Shown here: piece by piece, positions 46,036 to 57,100 of the stretch
How the letters are laid out: each line of letters opens with the position of its first letter
Numbering within the stretch: the first letter of the stretch is position 1
Assembly: GCA_027257055.1 (NCBI GenBank)
Contig: JAPVLO010000323.1
Coordinates: forward strand, 1,707,858 to 1,771,857
From: Cephalopachus bancanus
Taxonomy: Eukaryota > Chordata > Mammalia > Primates > Tarsiidae
Direction: 5' to 3'
DNA length: 64,000 nucleotides
The notes under the pieces: generated by a model
Seen by the model: the letters and a program-made list of their open reading frames with translations, nothing else
The model's database searches: none
Told to the model about the DNA's origin: nothing
Made by a program: the position numbers and the translations under genes

Positions 46036-48632
46036 AGCATACTACACTCATCTTATTGCAATTTGCAGATTTTTTTTTCAAATTGAAGATTGTAGTATCC
46101 CTATGTTGTGCAAATTTATTTCCACCATTTTCCAGCACCATGTACTCACTTTGTATCCCTGTGTCACATGTTGAAAATTCTCACAATATTGCAAGCTGTT
46201 TAATCTGTTATGGTGATCTATGATCAATGATTTTTGAAATACTGTTGTTTTGGGGCATCATGAACGGTGCCTATATAAGACAGCATACTTAATCAATAAA
46301 TGTGTGTCTTCTCACTGCTTCACCAACTCGGTGTTCCCTTGAATCTATGTCTCTGTTCTCAAGCCTCCCTAATCTTTGAGACATTACAATAGTGAAACTA
46401 GGCCAATTAATTACCCTACAATGGCCCCAAAGTGTCCCAAGTGAAAGGAAGAGTTGCACATCTCTCACTTTAAATTTTAAAGGTAGAAATTTTTAAGCTT
46501 AATAAGCATTGGGTTTAGTGCATAATGCTTGATTCTAGCATTTTGAGAAGCTGAGGTACGAGGATAGCTTGAGCCCAGGAGTTTGAGTCTAGCCTGGGCA
46601 ACAGTGAGACCTCTTCTCTGTTAAAAAAATATCCTTTCCTCTCTTCAAGTGTGGAATCAGCAGATGCAGGACACTATGGGGGAGGGAGGGAGACATGGAA
46701 GAGAAAGGCGGGCATGTGACAAAACACTGGGTACTTGGTCCAGTATCTGGGGGAGAGACTGTCAGCTGGAAGACCAAACTTCATCTTCATGCAGCCAACT
46801 TGTGTAGTAAATCCCCACTTGTACCTGCACACTATGGAAAACAAAATTTTTTTTAAATTAAAAAAAAAATTAGTGAGAAAGACAAGTTGAAAGCAATGAT
46901 AGGCCAAAATCTAGGCCTCTTGTGCCAAATGGTTAGCTAAGTTATAAACATAAAAGAAAAGTTCTTGAAAGAAATTAAAGGTGCTACTCCAAGAAGTACA
47001 CATATTATAAGAAAATGAAAGAGACTTCTTGGTGCTATGGAGAATGATTTCTTCTTCTATACAGAAGATCAAATCAACCACAACATTCCTTAAAACCAAA
47101 GCCTAATCCAGAGTAAGGCACTTTCTCTTCAATTCTATGAAGGTTGAGAGAGGTGAAGAAGTTATGGAAGGAAAGTTTGACTTTAGCAGAGGTTGGCTCA
47201 TGAAATTTAAAGAAAGAAGCCGTCTTCATAATATAAAAATGCAAAGTGAAGCTTCAAGTGCTGAAGTAGATGCAGAAATTTCTCCAGAAAATCTAGCTAA
47301 TTGTGACTACACTAAACAAAAGATTTGCAATGTAGAATAAATGCATAGTGGAAGAAGATGCCATCTAAGACTTTTCTAGTTAGAGATGGGAAGTCAATGT
47401 CTGGCTTCAAAGTTTCAAAGGACATTTTGACTTTCTTATTAGGACTAATGCGGGTGGTGAATTGGAGTTGGATCCAATGATCATTCTACTTCAAAAGTCT
47501 AGGATCCCTAAGATTATGCTTAATCAATTCTCCCTGTGCTCTATAACTGGAACAACAAAGTCTGGATGACAATACATCTGTTTACAGTATGACTTACTGA
47601 ATATTTTAAGCACAGTGTTGAGAACTACTACTCAGAAAAAAAGATTCTTTTAAAAATATACCACTCATTGAAAATGCACTTAGTCATCCAAGATCTCTGA
47701 TGAAGATGTACTAGCAGACTAATGCTAGTTTCATGCTTGCCCATACAGCATGCAGTCTGCAGGCCATGGATCAAGGCATTATTTCAGCTTTCAAGTATTA
47801 CTATTTAAGAAACATGTTTTGTAAGACTCTAGCTAACATACAGCGATTCTTCTGATAGATCTGGCAAAGTATACTGCAAAATCTTTGGAAATAAGTTGCT
47901 ATTCTAGGGCCATTAAAAACTTTATGATTCATAAGATAAGGTCAAAATATCAAGAGTAACAGGAGTTTGGAATCAACTTCTTCCAAACCCCATGGATGAC
48001 TTTAAGAGGTTCAAGATATCAGTGGGGGAAATAGACAATGAGCTAGAATTGGAAGTGGAACCTGAAAATGTGACTGAATTGCTCCAATCTCAAGATAAAA
48101 CTTTAACAAATGAGGCACTGCTTCTTACAAATGAACAAAGAAAGTAGTTTCTTGAGATGGAATCTTCTTCTGGTGAATCAGAAGCTGTGAACATAGTTGA
48201 AATGAAAACCATGAATGTAGAATATTCCAAAAACTTAGTTGATAAATCAATGGTTTTGAGAGGACTGAATCCAGTTTTGAAAGGAGCTGAACTGCGAGTA
48301 AAATGCTATCAGAATTGCCACAGCAGTAGCCACATTCAGCAACTACCACCCTGATCATTCAGCAGCCATCAACATTGAGAAAGATCCTCCACCAGCCAAA
48401 AATTTACCACATTCTAAAGGCTCAGAAGATAGTCTCCTTTAACAGTAAAATATATTTAAATTAAAGTATGTAATTGTTTTAAGACATAATGCTATTGTAC
48501 ACTTAGTACAGTATAGTGTAAACATAACTTACAAAAAACTAAAAAAATTGTGTGTCTTACTTTATTATGATATTTATTTTATTGTGGTTGTGTGGAACCA
48601 AAGCAGCATTACTTTTGAAATATGCCTGTGTG
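46036..48632 (+). mobile_element. Near-complete Tigger1 (pogo-like) DNA transposon with dead transposase
   Basis: The ends match recalled Tigger1 termini ('agcatactacactcatctta' at the left, 'gaaatatgcctgtg' at the right). The internal promoter-like 'cctatataagacagc' region is followed by transposase text from 46420. Recognisable pieces are the CENP-B-like DNA-binding part ([20 protein letters not shown], 47137-47340) and the acidic C-terminal part (48000-48354). Several stops and shifts break the frame. A foreign insert occupies about 46504-46870. The family is ancient in primates. Confidence 0.87.
46508..46870 (+). repeat. Insert in Tigger1: Alu-like monomer plus unidentified 240 bases
   Basis: Alu left-monomer text ('cttgagcccaggagtttgag', 'agcctgggcaacagtgagac') is followed by unrecognised sequence ending in an A-rich tail at 46855-46870. 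Tigger1 text 'attagtgagaaag' then resumes. Confidence 0.65.
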
Positions 48633-49106
48633 GGAAAATCTATACCTCTATATCTGTATTTGTATCCCTATATCAGCTATCTCTATATCTGAATCCATAT
48701 CTTCATCTATATTAGAGAAAATGTTTAAAATAATAAATGCACTTGTTTAATAAAAGCACGGAGGAATACCCAGTTACAGAAAAATACTTGAAATATTCTT
48801 GGCTTATACAACTTTCCTTACATTAGTGCTGTGAATTTACTATTTTCTATGTGCCAAGGAAACTGAAGCCAACTGGGAGAGGTATTAGGAAGAGACCCTG
48901 TGAAGCCTTTTGAGACAGGGAGGAAAAAATAAAACTGGCAGGAGTATGCTAAAGCATGACTGTGCAGTGTCTATTTCTGACCTCCTTTCACTTTTGCCTC
49001 AAACATCTATCCTCAAGTTCAGGTCAGATTCAGACATGCCTCTGCTAATGCTTTAAATAGCCTGGATTACTTTCATTCTTAATTTCAGTTTTTATTCACT
49101 TACTTA
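48633..49106. other. Intergenic stretch, nothing recognised
   Basis: Low-complexity 'ctatatctgtatttgtatccc' repeats near 48645-48710, then unassigned sequence. Confidence 0.5.
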
Positions 49107-49254
49107 TTTAAGTCAGAGTCTCCCTCTGTCATCCAGTCTGATGCGCAGTGGCACAATCACGGCTACTTCAACCTCTACCCGCTGGGCTCAGGCAATCCTC
49201 TCTGCTCTGCCTCCCGAAGGCTGGGACTACAGGCTTGAAATACTGCGCCTGGCT
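49107..49254 (-). repeat. SINE fragment with internal deletion
   Basis: Reverse-strand 'agtcagagtctccctctgtc' to 'gaaatactgcgcctggct', about half the usual length. Confidence 0.82.
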
Positions 49255-50015
49255 CATATTCAGTTATTGCACTATCCCATTTGTGGAAATAATGAACCTC
49301 AGTTTTTGATTTGGGGTTTGTTTTTGTGTTTATTTTTGTTTTTTGCATTCATAAAAAAGAAACAGAAAGTGGAAGAGAGAAGGAGAGCAAGGGGTGAGCA
49401 AGCGGCAACTGAGAGCCCTTCTTGTACCTCTGGTGTGGTGGAGAAGGTATGTTCACTCTCTTTTCCATGTATCTTAGTGTTGAACTCAAGACTCGATTTC
49501 TGATTCAAAATGGCAACTGAAGAATGGGCCAGAAAGGCAGTACTTCTGCTGTCTGGCCTGCAGGGGTCTGTGGCTGGCTTCAGTTTGGGGGAGGCTCAGC
49601 TTCTCTACTTGGGCCAGTGACCACTGACATGTGACAGCCAGGCATGCTAAGCCCCCGTGGATGTGCTGCTCCCTGAACATGAACTCAGGGCTGCAGCAAG
49701 TGGAGTGGAGGGAGCCTTGGAGGGTGCCGGCCTGCCTGCCTCTATCAGGACCTGTTGCAGGTGCTGGGATGCAGTGAAAAGATTCCTGTTAAGGAGCTTT
49801 CAGGCTGTTATAACTTAAGGAGTTACTTTGTTTTCTCTCTAGAAAGTAGGCACATTTAGAAATGCTCTGTAAATCTCTGTGTAAAAATAAATTTATTCCT
49901 TACAGCACAGATCTTCCTTATAGCACTAAACTTTCTGTGTGTGTCTGTGTGGCTTTTGTTTCCTATAGCAACAGCAGAGTCTCTTGTAGCACTTGTTAAC
50001 ATACAATACGTAAGC

Positions 50016-50017
<2 letters not shown>

Positions 50018-50059
<42 letters not shown>

Positions 50060-50068
50060 TGTGTGTGT
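50018..50068. repeat. (GA)n microsatellite
   Basis: An interrupted ag run followed by a short gt run. Confidence 0.93.
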
Positions 50069-50196
50069 TGGATGAGGTGGGTGGGGCAGGGAGGGAGTGG
50101 TGAGTAGGGTGTAAAAATCTCTTACGTGATTCTTATGTTTATAAGCATTTGAAAACCATTCCTGAACAGGATCAAACAGCTATACTTTGTTAAATT

Positions 50197-50206
50197 GAAA
50201 CTGAAA
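50197..50206 (+). promoter_or_regulatory. Candidate interferon-stimulated response element
   Basis: GAAACTGAAA matches the core GAAANNGAAA. On the minus strand it reads CTTTCAGTTTC, the same core as recalled for the human GBP1 ISRE. It is 3.8 kb upstream of gene 2's start codon (about 3.2 kb without two SINEs), a plausible promoter-to-exon-2 distance. Short motifs occur by chance, so this is only a candidate. Confidence 0.35.
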
Positions 50207-50934
50207 GCTCTGTGGTTCATACCCAGTTAAGAAACCAGAGACTTGGGTTTTATTAAGTTGTTTGTAGTAACAGCCACATTTTCTTAGATCTCTCTACACA
50301 GATATTTCTTCTAAGGAGGGGACTACCAACCCCAGCAATAATAATGTAGATGTTGTTATAGCCTGACCAGTTGCCTACTGTCCAGAAAAACTGAGGTTGA
50401 TACAGCTGTCACAGTAGAGAAAGAGTTTAATTTGCAAAAACAGTTGAAGGAGGAGGATAGGAGTTATTTCTCAAGTCCTCCTCTCCAAGAATTTTAAGTG
50501 AGGGTTTTTAAAGGAATAATCTGATCGGCAGGGGACTAGGAAATGGGCACTGCTGATTGGTTGGAGATGATGTCATGGAGTGTCAAAACTATTTCTGTGT
50601 GTAGAGCCAGTTTTTGGGAGGGGGTGTCACCAGACTGGTAGGATCATCTTTGTGGTGTGTGTTCCAGGTCTAGGTGGGGACTTGGGTCCATCAGAGTGTT
50701 TAGTCTGAAAAACATCTCAAACAACATTCTTAGGTTTTATAATAGATGTTACCTATAAAGCCCTGGACCGAAACCATTGTAGAAGTAGTTTAAGAGTCTG
50801 ATACACAGGAGATAGGGTTGAGGGAGATTAGACCTGCTTTTGCCTGTAATCAATCAAACTTTGGAATGTTATTAAGGAGATCTGTGCAGTCTCCGGTTAT
50901 TTGTTTAAGGGAAAATATATTTGCCATACTTGGG

Positions 50935-51020
50935 GATCTCAAACTCCTGGCCTCAAGCAATCCTTCCACCTCAGCCTCCCAAATTGTTGGGATTACAGTT
51001 GTGAGCCACTGTACCCGGTC
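50935..51020 (-). repeat. Alu 5' fragment at a deletion site
   Basis: It is the reverse complement of only the first ~85 bases of an old Alu ('gggattacagttgtgagccac' region). It has no A tail and no 3' half, so it is not a normal truncated insertion. Copy 1 has about 800 bases here (about 250-1065) that copy 2 lacks. Confidence 0.85.
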
Positions 51021-51109
51021 CAATAGTTTACTTTAAAAATTAAACTTTTAATGCAAAGATAATTCCAGTGAAGTCCTAAATGCCTTTCACTTATATTGAT
51101 CGAGTGACA

Positions 51110-51115
<6 letters not shown>

Positions 51116-51160
<45 letters not shown>

Positions 51161-51161
51161 G
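51116..51161. repeat. (TC)n(TA)n microsatellite
   Basis: About 14 TC units then 9 TA units. Confidence 0.95.
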
Positions 51162-51978
51162 TATATATAAAGTATTCTTATTTTTGAATTCTTATTTTCA
51201 TTTATGAGAGTAGGTTTCAAAGAACCTGATGGTTTTAAGCTAGGTACTTCAGCCTGTATGTGAATTCTTAGATATCTGGCCATTCTCCTGCCCTCCCATT
51301 TGGGAAGGGAGCCTGCATTTTTTAGATGGACCTCATCCCACAGGCTCATTCCCCACTCCCTCCTACTCCCTCCTATTCACTATCCTAACCTGTTAGTAAA
51401 AGACAAGCACATAGGTCACCCTGATGTGTTGGAGAAGATGTTTTTGTATATGATGGTCATTAAAAAACTACTGCAGATAATTTATCAAAGAACTTATGGG
51501 ATAATCAATGTCTTTGAAGAATTTTATTTTGCCAGTATATGTTTGCAGGACACGGAACAGATAAATAGTTTATTTGATTATCTAGACTTTTATCTTTTAC
51601 TTTTTTTGGTGGTAAAATATGCATAACATGATGTATCATTTTAACTATTTTTAAGAGCATAATTCAATGACGCTAGTATATTCACATTTTTGTGCAACTA
51701 TCACCAGAACTAGTTCATGATTCCAAACTGATCTCGGTATATTTAAACAATAATTTCCTATTCCCTTCACTTTTAGTCCATGGTAACAACTCTTCTTTTT
51801 TCTGTCTCCATGTATTTAACTATTCTTAGTATCTCATAGAGTTGAATCATGCAATATTTGCTTTTTACTCTCTGTCCTATTGATCCATGTTGTAACATGT
51901 ATCATAATTCTCTTAATTTTTATGTCTGGATAATATTTTATTGTATATATGTTCCACATTTTGTTAGTCCACTTATCT

Positions 51979-52268
51979 GTTTTTTTTTTTTTTTTTTTTG
52001 AGTTGGAGTCTCACTCTGTCACCCAGACTGGAGTGCAGTGGCCGCTCTTGACCACCGCAGACTCGACCTGCTGGGCTCCAGCGATCCTTCCACTTCAGCC
52101 TTCCAAGTAGCTGGAACTACTACCATGCCTGGCTAATTTTTTGATTTATTGTCGAGATGAGGTCTCGCCAAGTTGCCCAGTCGGGTCTCGAACCTGCGGG
52201 CTCAGGCAATCCACTAACCTCAGCCTCCCAAAGTGCTGGGATTACAGGCTTAGCCACTGAGCCCGGCT
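51979..52268 (-). repeat. Dimeric SINE, copy 2 only
   Basis: Reverse-strand, full length. Flanks 'ccacttatctg' and 'tcacttatatg' are the target duplication. The empty site in copy 1 is 'atccatttatttgttgagg' (about 2226). Confidence 0.93.
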
Positions 52269-52521
52269 CACTTATATGTTGACGGACATTAGCATTGTTT
52301 CAATATTTTGGCTGTTGTGAATAATGCTGCTATGAGCATTGGTGCATATCTACTTGCATTTCTGCCCTCAATTTTTGTGTGTGTGTGTGTAGACCCAGAT
52401 ATAGAATTGACTGATCAAATGTTAATTGTATGTTTGATTTTTGAGGAATCATCATACTGTTTCCCATTTTATAGTCCTATTAGCATTGCAGAAAGGTTCT
52501 AATTTCTCCATATACTGGCCA

Positions 52522-52625
<104 letters not shown>

Positions 52626-53082
52626 TTAGCAGACACCCTACTGAATGAATGTGAAGTGGTACCTCATTGTGATTCTGATTTGCATTTCCCTAGTGATTAA
52701 TGATATTGAGCATGTTTTATGTCCATTTGGCCGTTTCCATATCTTTTCAGAGAAATATCTATTCCAGTCCTTTGCGCATTTTTGAGTTGTGTTTTGGTTG
52801 TTGTTAAGTTATAGCAGTTCTTTATGTATTCTAGCAGACACATGATTCTCAAATGTTTTCTTCTATTTTGTGTGTTGCCTTTTTATACCTTTGATTCACA
52901 GGAGTTTTTCTTCAGGATGAAGTATGGCTTATCTATTTTTTTTATTTGTTTCCTGTGCTTTTGGTATCATACACAAGAAATCATTAATACAGGAATTTCA
53001 AGTTTGGAAGAACCTGGAAAGGGAAAGGGCAGCAAAATGACATGGACTTTTCTACCATTTTTTATATGGCTCTTTTTTCTTT

Positions 53083-53387
53083 TCTTTTTTTTTAATTTTT
53101 ATTTTTTTGGAGTTGGAGTCTCACTCTGTCGCCCAGACTGGAGTGCAGCGGCCGCTCCTGGCCACTGCAGCCTCAACCCACTGGGCTCTGGCGATCCTTC
53201 TGCCTCAACCTTCCGAGTAGCCGGAATTACAGGCACACACTACCATACCCAGCTGATTTTTTGATTTATTGTAGAGATGAGGTCTCGCCAAGTTGCCCAG
53301 GCGGGTCTTGAACCCGCAGGCTCAGGCAGTTCACTCACCTCAGCCTCCCAAAGCGAGGGATTACAGGCTGAGCCACAGAACCCGGCG
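53083..53387 (-). repeat. Dimeric SINE, copy 2 only
   Basis: Reverse-strand, from the T-run and 'ggagttggagtctcactctg' to 'gagccacagaacccggc'. Flanks 'ggctctttttt' and 'ggctctttattc' are a probable target duplication. Absent from copy 1 at about 3195. Confidence 0.93.
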
Positions 53388-53954
53388 GCTCTTTATTCTT
53401 GATTGATCCTTTGCTTGGTTGCTGTAGATCTTTGCATTCCAGAGCTTCAGTAAGATTATTTTTATCCATATTCTCGTTGTTTTTTGATGTCTCCATGGAA
53501 GGAGAAAGGACTTAAAACTCCCTAATCTGCTATTTTGCTTAATTCTCCAAGTTTTTAATCCTGACTCTATGACATTCACTGAGTCTTGAATACTCATTTA
53601 TCTAATTTGCCAACTGACAATAATCTCTGACTTGCAGGTTCTTGTATAAGTGAGATCTTATATTTAAGGTATGTATCATAAGGATTGGCATGGTGAAAGC
53701 TCCTATAATGGCAGCAATCACTTGGAACTTATTTTATTGCTATCCAAGCACAACTTTGGAGAAGATAATACTCCATGTTTCATCACTAATACCATTACAG
53801 ATTGAGAGAATGATGGAGGAAGCCTTCTGCAATCTGCTAATGCTAAGTTACATGTCATCTGATAGAAGTAGTTGCATTCTTTATTAATCCTAAATTGATG
53901 GGTGTTTGCATAACTCTGAGGCAGAGGATAACTTTGTAATTTTATTTCTACCAG

Positions 53955-54171
53955 GGGGCTCTTCTACTTGGGCGTGTTGCCATGGCATCTGGACCTAAAA
54001 TGTTGGCTCCCATTTGTCTCGTGGAAAATAACAATAATCACCTGTCAGTGAACCAGCAAGCTATAGAGATTCTTGAAAAGTTTGCTCAACCAGTGGTGGT
54101 GGTGGGCATTGTAGGACTATACCGTACAGGGAAATCCTATCTGATGAACCGTCTGGCAGGACAAAACCATG
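53955..54171 (+). CDS. GBP6: Gene 2 exon 2: start codon and P-loop
   Basis: The acceptor is 'tttctaccag'; ATG at 53982 opens [20 protein letters not shown]. Gene 1 differs at several residues (for example [14 protein letters not shown] here against [14 protein letters not shown]). The P-loop GLYRTGKS is identical. The donor gtgagt splits Gly64. Confidence 0.95.
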
Positions 54172-57100
54172 GTGAGTGGATTCCTCTGGCACAAGTCAAT
54201 TACTTGATTTAAGCTATGTCTCAGAATCGGAGAATCCAACTCCTCTCAATAAGCCAACTTTCTCATTCTAATTTTAACCATCAAAACATTAACTTACTGT
54301 AATCTATTTCCATATTCTTTCCTTTACTTCCATTAAGGAAAATCTCTCCTACTAGTGCTCAGAATCCTACCTTGTCTTACAAACTGAAACTCAGGCTCCT
54401 GTAATTGTGTCTTTTTTCTTTCACATTATGTTTTGCTTTCTTTATGTGATATTCCCTTCGACATCTAAAGATGTTTGAATACATTTCACCTTGAAAATGC
54501 TTCCTGAATTTCACATACCATCTGGCTACCAACTCCTATTTTGTTTTTGTGTTTGGCTTTGTTTTAAATTGTTTTTCAATGCACAAAATGTTATCTCAAT
54601 TTTATTTTTGTCGTTTTCCCTCTATGTCTCAGTCTACTGCTCTCTGACTTTGAACCCCTTTGAACTTTCAAGATTCCTTGTCACGGTTATCAGTGACCTC
54701 CATTATGTCTGATTCATGGATTCCTTCTTGTCTCCATCTTGAGCCCTTGCTTGGCATCACTCTCATATTTAATGTCCCTTGTATTTTGAAATAGGTGACT
54801 CACAAAGTAAGCCATTATTAACAAAACAGAGAGAGCACTATCTTGTATGCTAGTGGAGGAGTTACCATCCCAGAAGTCTGATCTTGTAGCTCAGGACTGT
54901 AGTGATCTCCTGTCAGTGTGTGCATTGCTTCTTTTTTTTCCATTGCAGGCTTTTCTCTGGGCTCCACGGTGCAGTCTCAAACCAAAGGCATCTGGATGTG
55001 GTGTGTTCCCCATCCCTCCAAACCGAATGTCACTCTAGTTCTCCTGGACACCGAGGGTCTGGGCGATGTGGAAAAGGTAAGGCAGAGATTCTCAGAAAGA
55101 TTCTTTTTATTTTGTACTTTCCCCTTATCCTGTTCCCTTGTAAATTAACTACTGGAATCTATTTGTGAAGCCTAGAAAACCAACTATAATGAATGAGCCA
55201 AACTGTGTGTATTTTTCTCACCCTTAGACAAGAACAGATATCATGGCATTCTAGGTAAAATACTCTCTTATTTCTTGGCAACGGGGTGAACAATTTGGTT
55301 CAACTTAATGAAAACTCCTTGGGCATCTATGTTCAGGGCTCTAGACTGAGTAGATATAAGAAAGATGCTAGTGAATAAATAAAGATTCTGTCCTCTAAGA
55401 GCCTTTAGTCTCTCGGAGGAGACCACACATATGCTCTGAGATAAATATAGCATACCTGGGAAAAAGCAGGTTTTTCAGAGGGAAAAGAAAGGCTCCAATG
55501 CAATTCATGATCTCTGTCAATTTTATGGGAAATGCTGTTGCTTGGATGACCCTTTGGGGTTATTTTGTGATGAGACAAGGGCACTAGGCCTTTCTCCCTG
55601 GTGCTGATTAGATATCTGCCCTAAAAGCCCTTTTTTATTAAGAGGGCTGACACTCTAGCACTGTCATCCATCAGCACTTCTAGTACCTGGAGGAATGAGT
55701 TCTTCAATCTTGAAAGGTGATCCTGTGTTAGGTCTTTGTGGCTTATACTTGCAGTCCCAGACTTTTAGGAGGCCAGGACAGGAGAATCGCTTGAGCCCAG
55801 GAGGACAAGGCCTGCTTAGGCAAGGCCTTGAGTCTACAAAAAATAGAAAACAAAATTAACCAGGCATAGTGACACATACCTGTAGTCCAAGCTACTTTCA
55901 AGGTTGAGGCAGAAAGATCATCTGGGCCCAGGATACTGAGGCTGTGGTGAGCTGTGATGAGCTGTGATTTTGCCACTGCACTTCGGCCTGGGAGAGTGAG
56001 ACCCCTATTGAAAATCAAAAAACAAATAAATGAAATGAAGAAGTTATGTAGACAGCATATCCCAGTTCTCACCATGTGCAGTTATGTATAAGGGTGCCTC
56101 GATCGGAAACAGGAGAGGTGTGAACACATTCTCAGGGGATGAGGAAAGGCTTCTGATCCACCTTCTGGATAAACACATGAAGTATGCATTTGGGAGTTGG
56201 AGTTAAGAGAATAAAGTTTCAATTTCTTGTTGGAAATTTCATCACCTACCCACAGATCATTCTGGAAGGCTTTGAGGTACTTCTTACTGGGTTGGTTCTT
56301 TAAAAGTATGTGTTTGCCTTAAAAAATACATTTTAACGAATAATTGGCATTTAGCTTCCTGAGAATGGATAAAATTAACAATTTTTTGTCTTATTTTGAG
56401 ATTTATTTTGAAATAATATATAAATCTGTGATTTTCATTTCTGCCCAGGCAGAAGTTAAAAATTCTGTGTTTATTTTTCAGCTATAGTGAGGTATAATTG
56501 CCAAATAAAGATTGTATATAATTTGATATTTTAATACATGCATACTGGATAAAATGATCACCAAGACAATAATATACCTATCGAGACAAATAATCAAGTC
56601 ACATAATATATTTATCACCTCTGTATTTAGTATACTTTTATTTTCTCTCTCTCTGTGATGAGAATGCTTAAGATCAATCCTCTTGGTATAATTCAAGTTA
56701 ACAGTATATATACTATTTTCCTATAGTCATCATATATATAGTATTTTCCTATAGTACAGATAACTGATTGAAATAGTGGCTTCATTTCATTTGGAATCAT
56801 ACATAAAAGTGAGATTGCTGGTTCATATGGTAGTTGTTTTTTTAAAAAATATTTTGAGGAGAACTCATACCGTTTTCCATCATAGCTGTACCAATTTACA
56901 CTCCAAACAATAGCATACAAAGTTTCCCTTCATTGAATATTATTGCCAACAATTGTTATTTTTATCTTTTTGGTAATAGCCATCTTAATAGATGTTAGGT
57001 GATATCTCCTGTTTTTTAAATTTGTATTTCCTTGATGATTAGCACCATTTTCTATACCTGTTGGCCATTTGTATGTCTGCTTTTGAGAAATGTGTATCCA

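Larger units (their letters stand above)
49255..50684. other. Unassigned stretch upstream of duplication copy 2
   Basis: No repeat family recognised apart from a GA tract. It is more GC-rich at 49540-49770. It would be the natural place for a gene 2 promoter or first exon, but no first exon can be defined. Confidence 0.45.

Noticed and set aside
45800..46390. Retroviral LTR with TATA box and AATAAA
   Set aside because: The 'cctatataagacagc' and 'aataaatgtg' text belongs to the 5' part of Tigger1, not to an LTR.
47137..48354. Domesticated transposase gene
   Set aside because: The Tigger1 frame is broken several times, is missing long parts of the catalytic region and carries an insert, so there is no sign of a preserved coding function.
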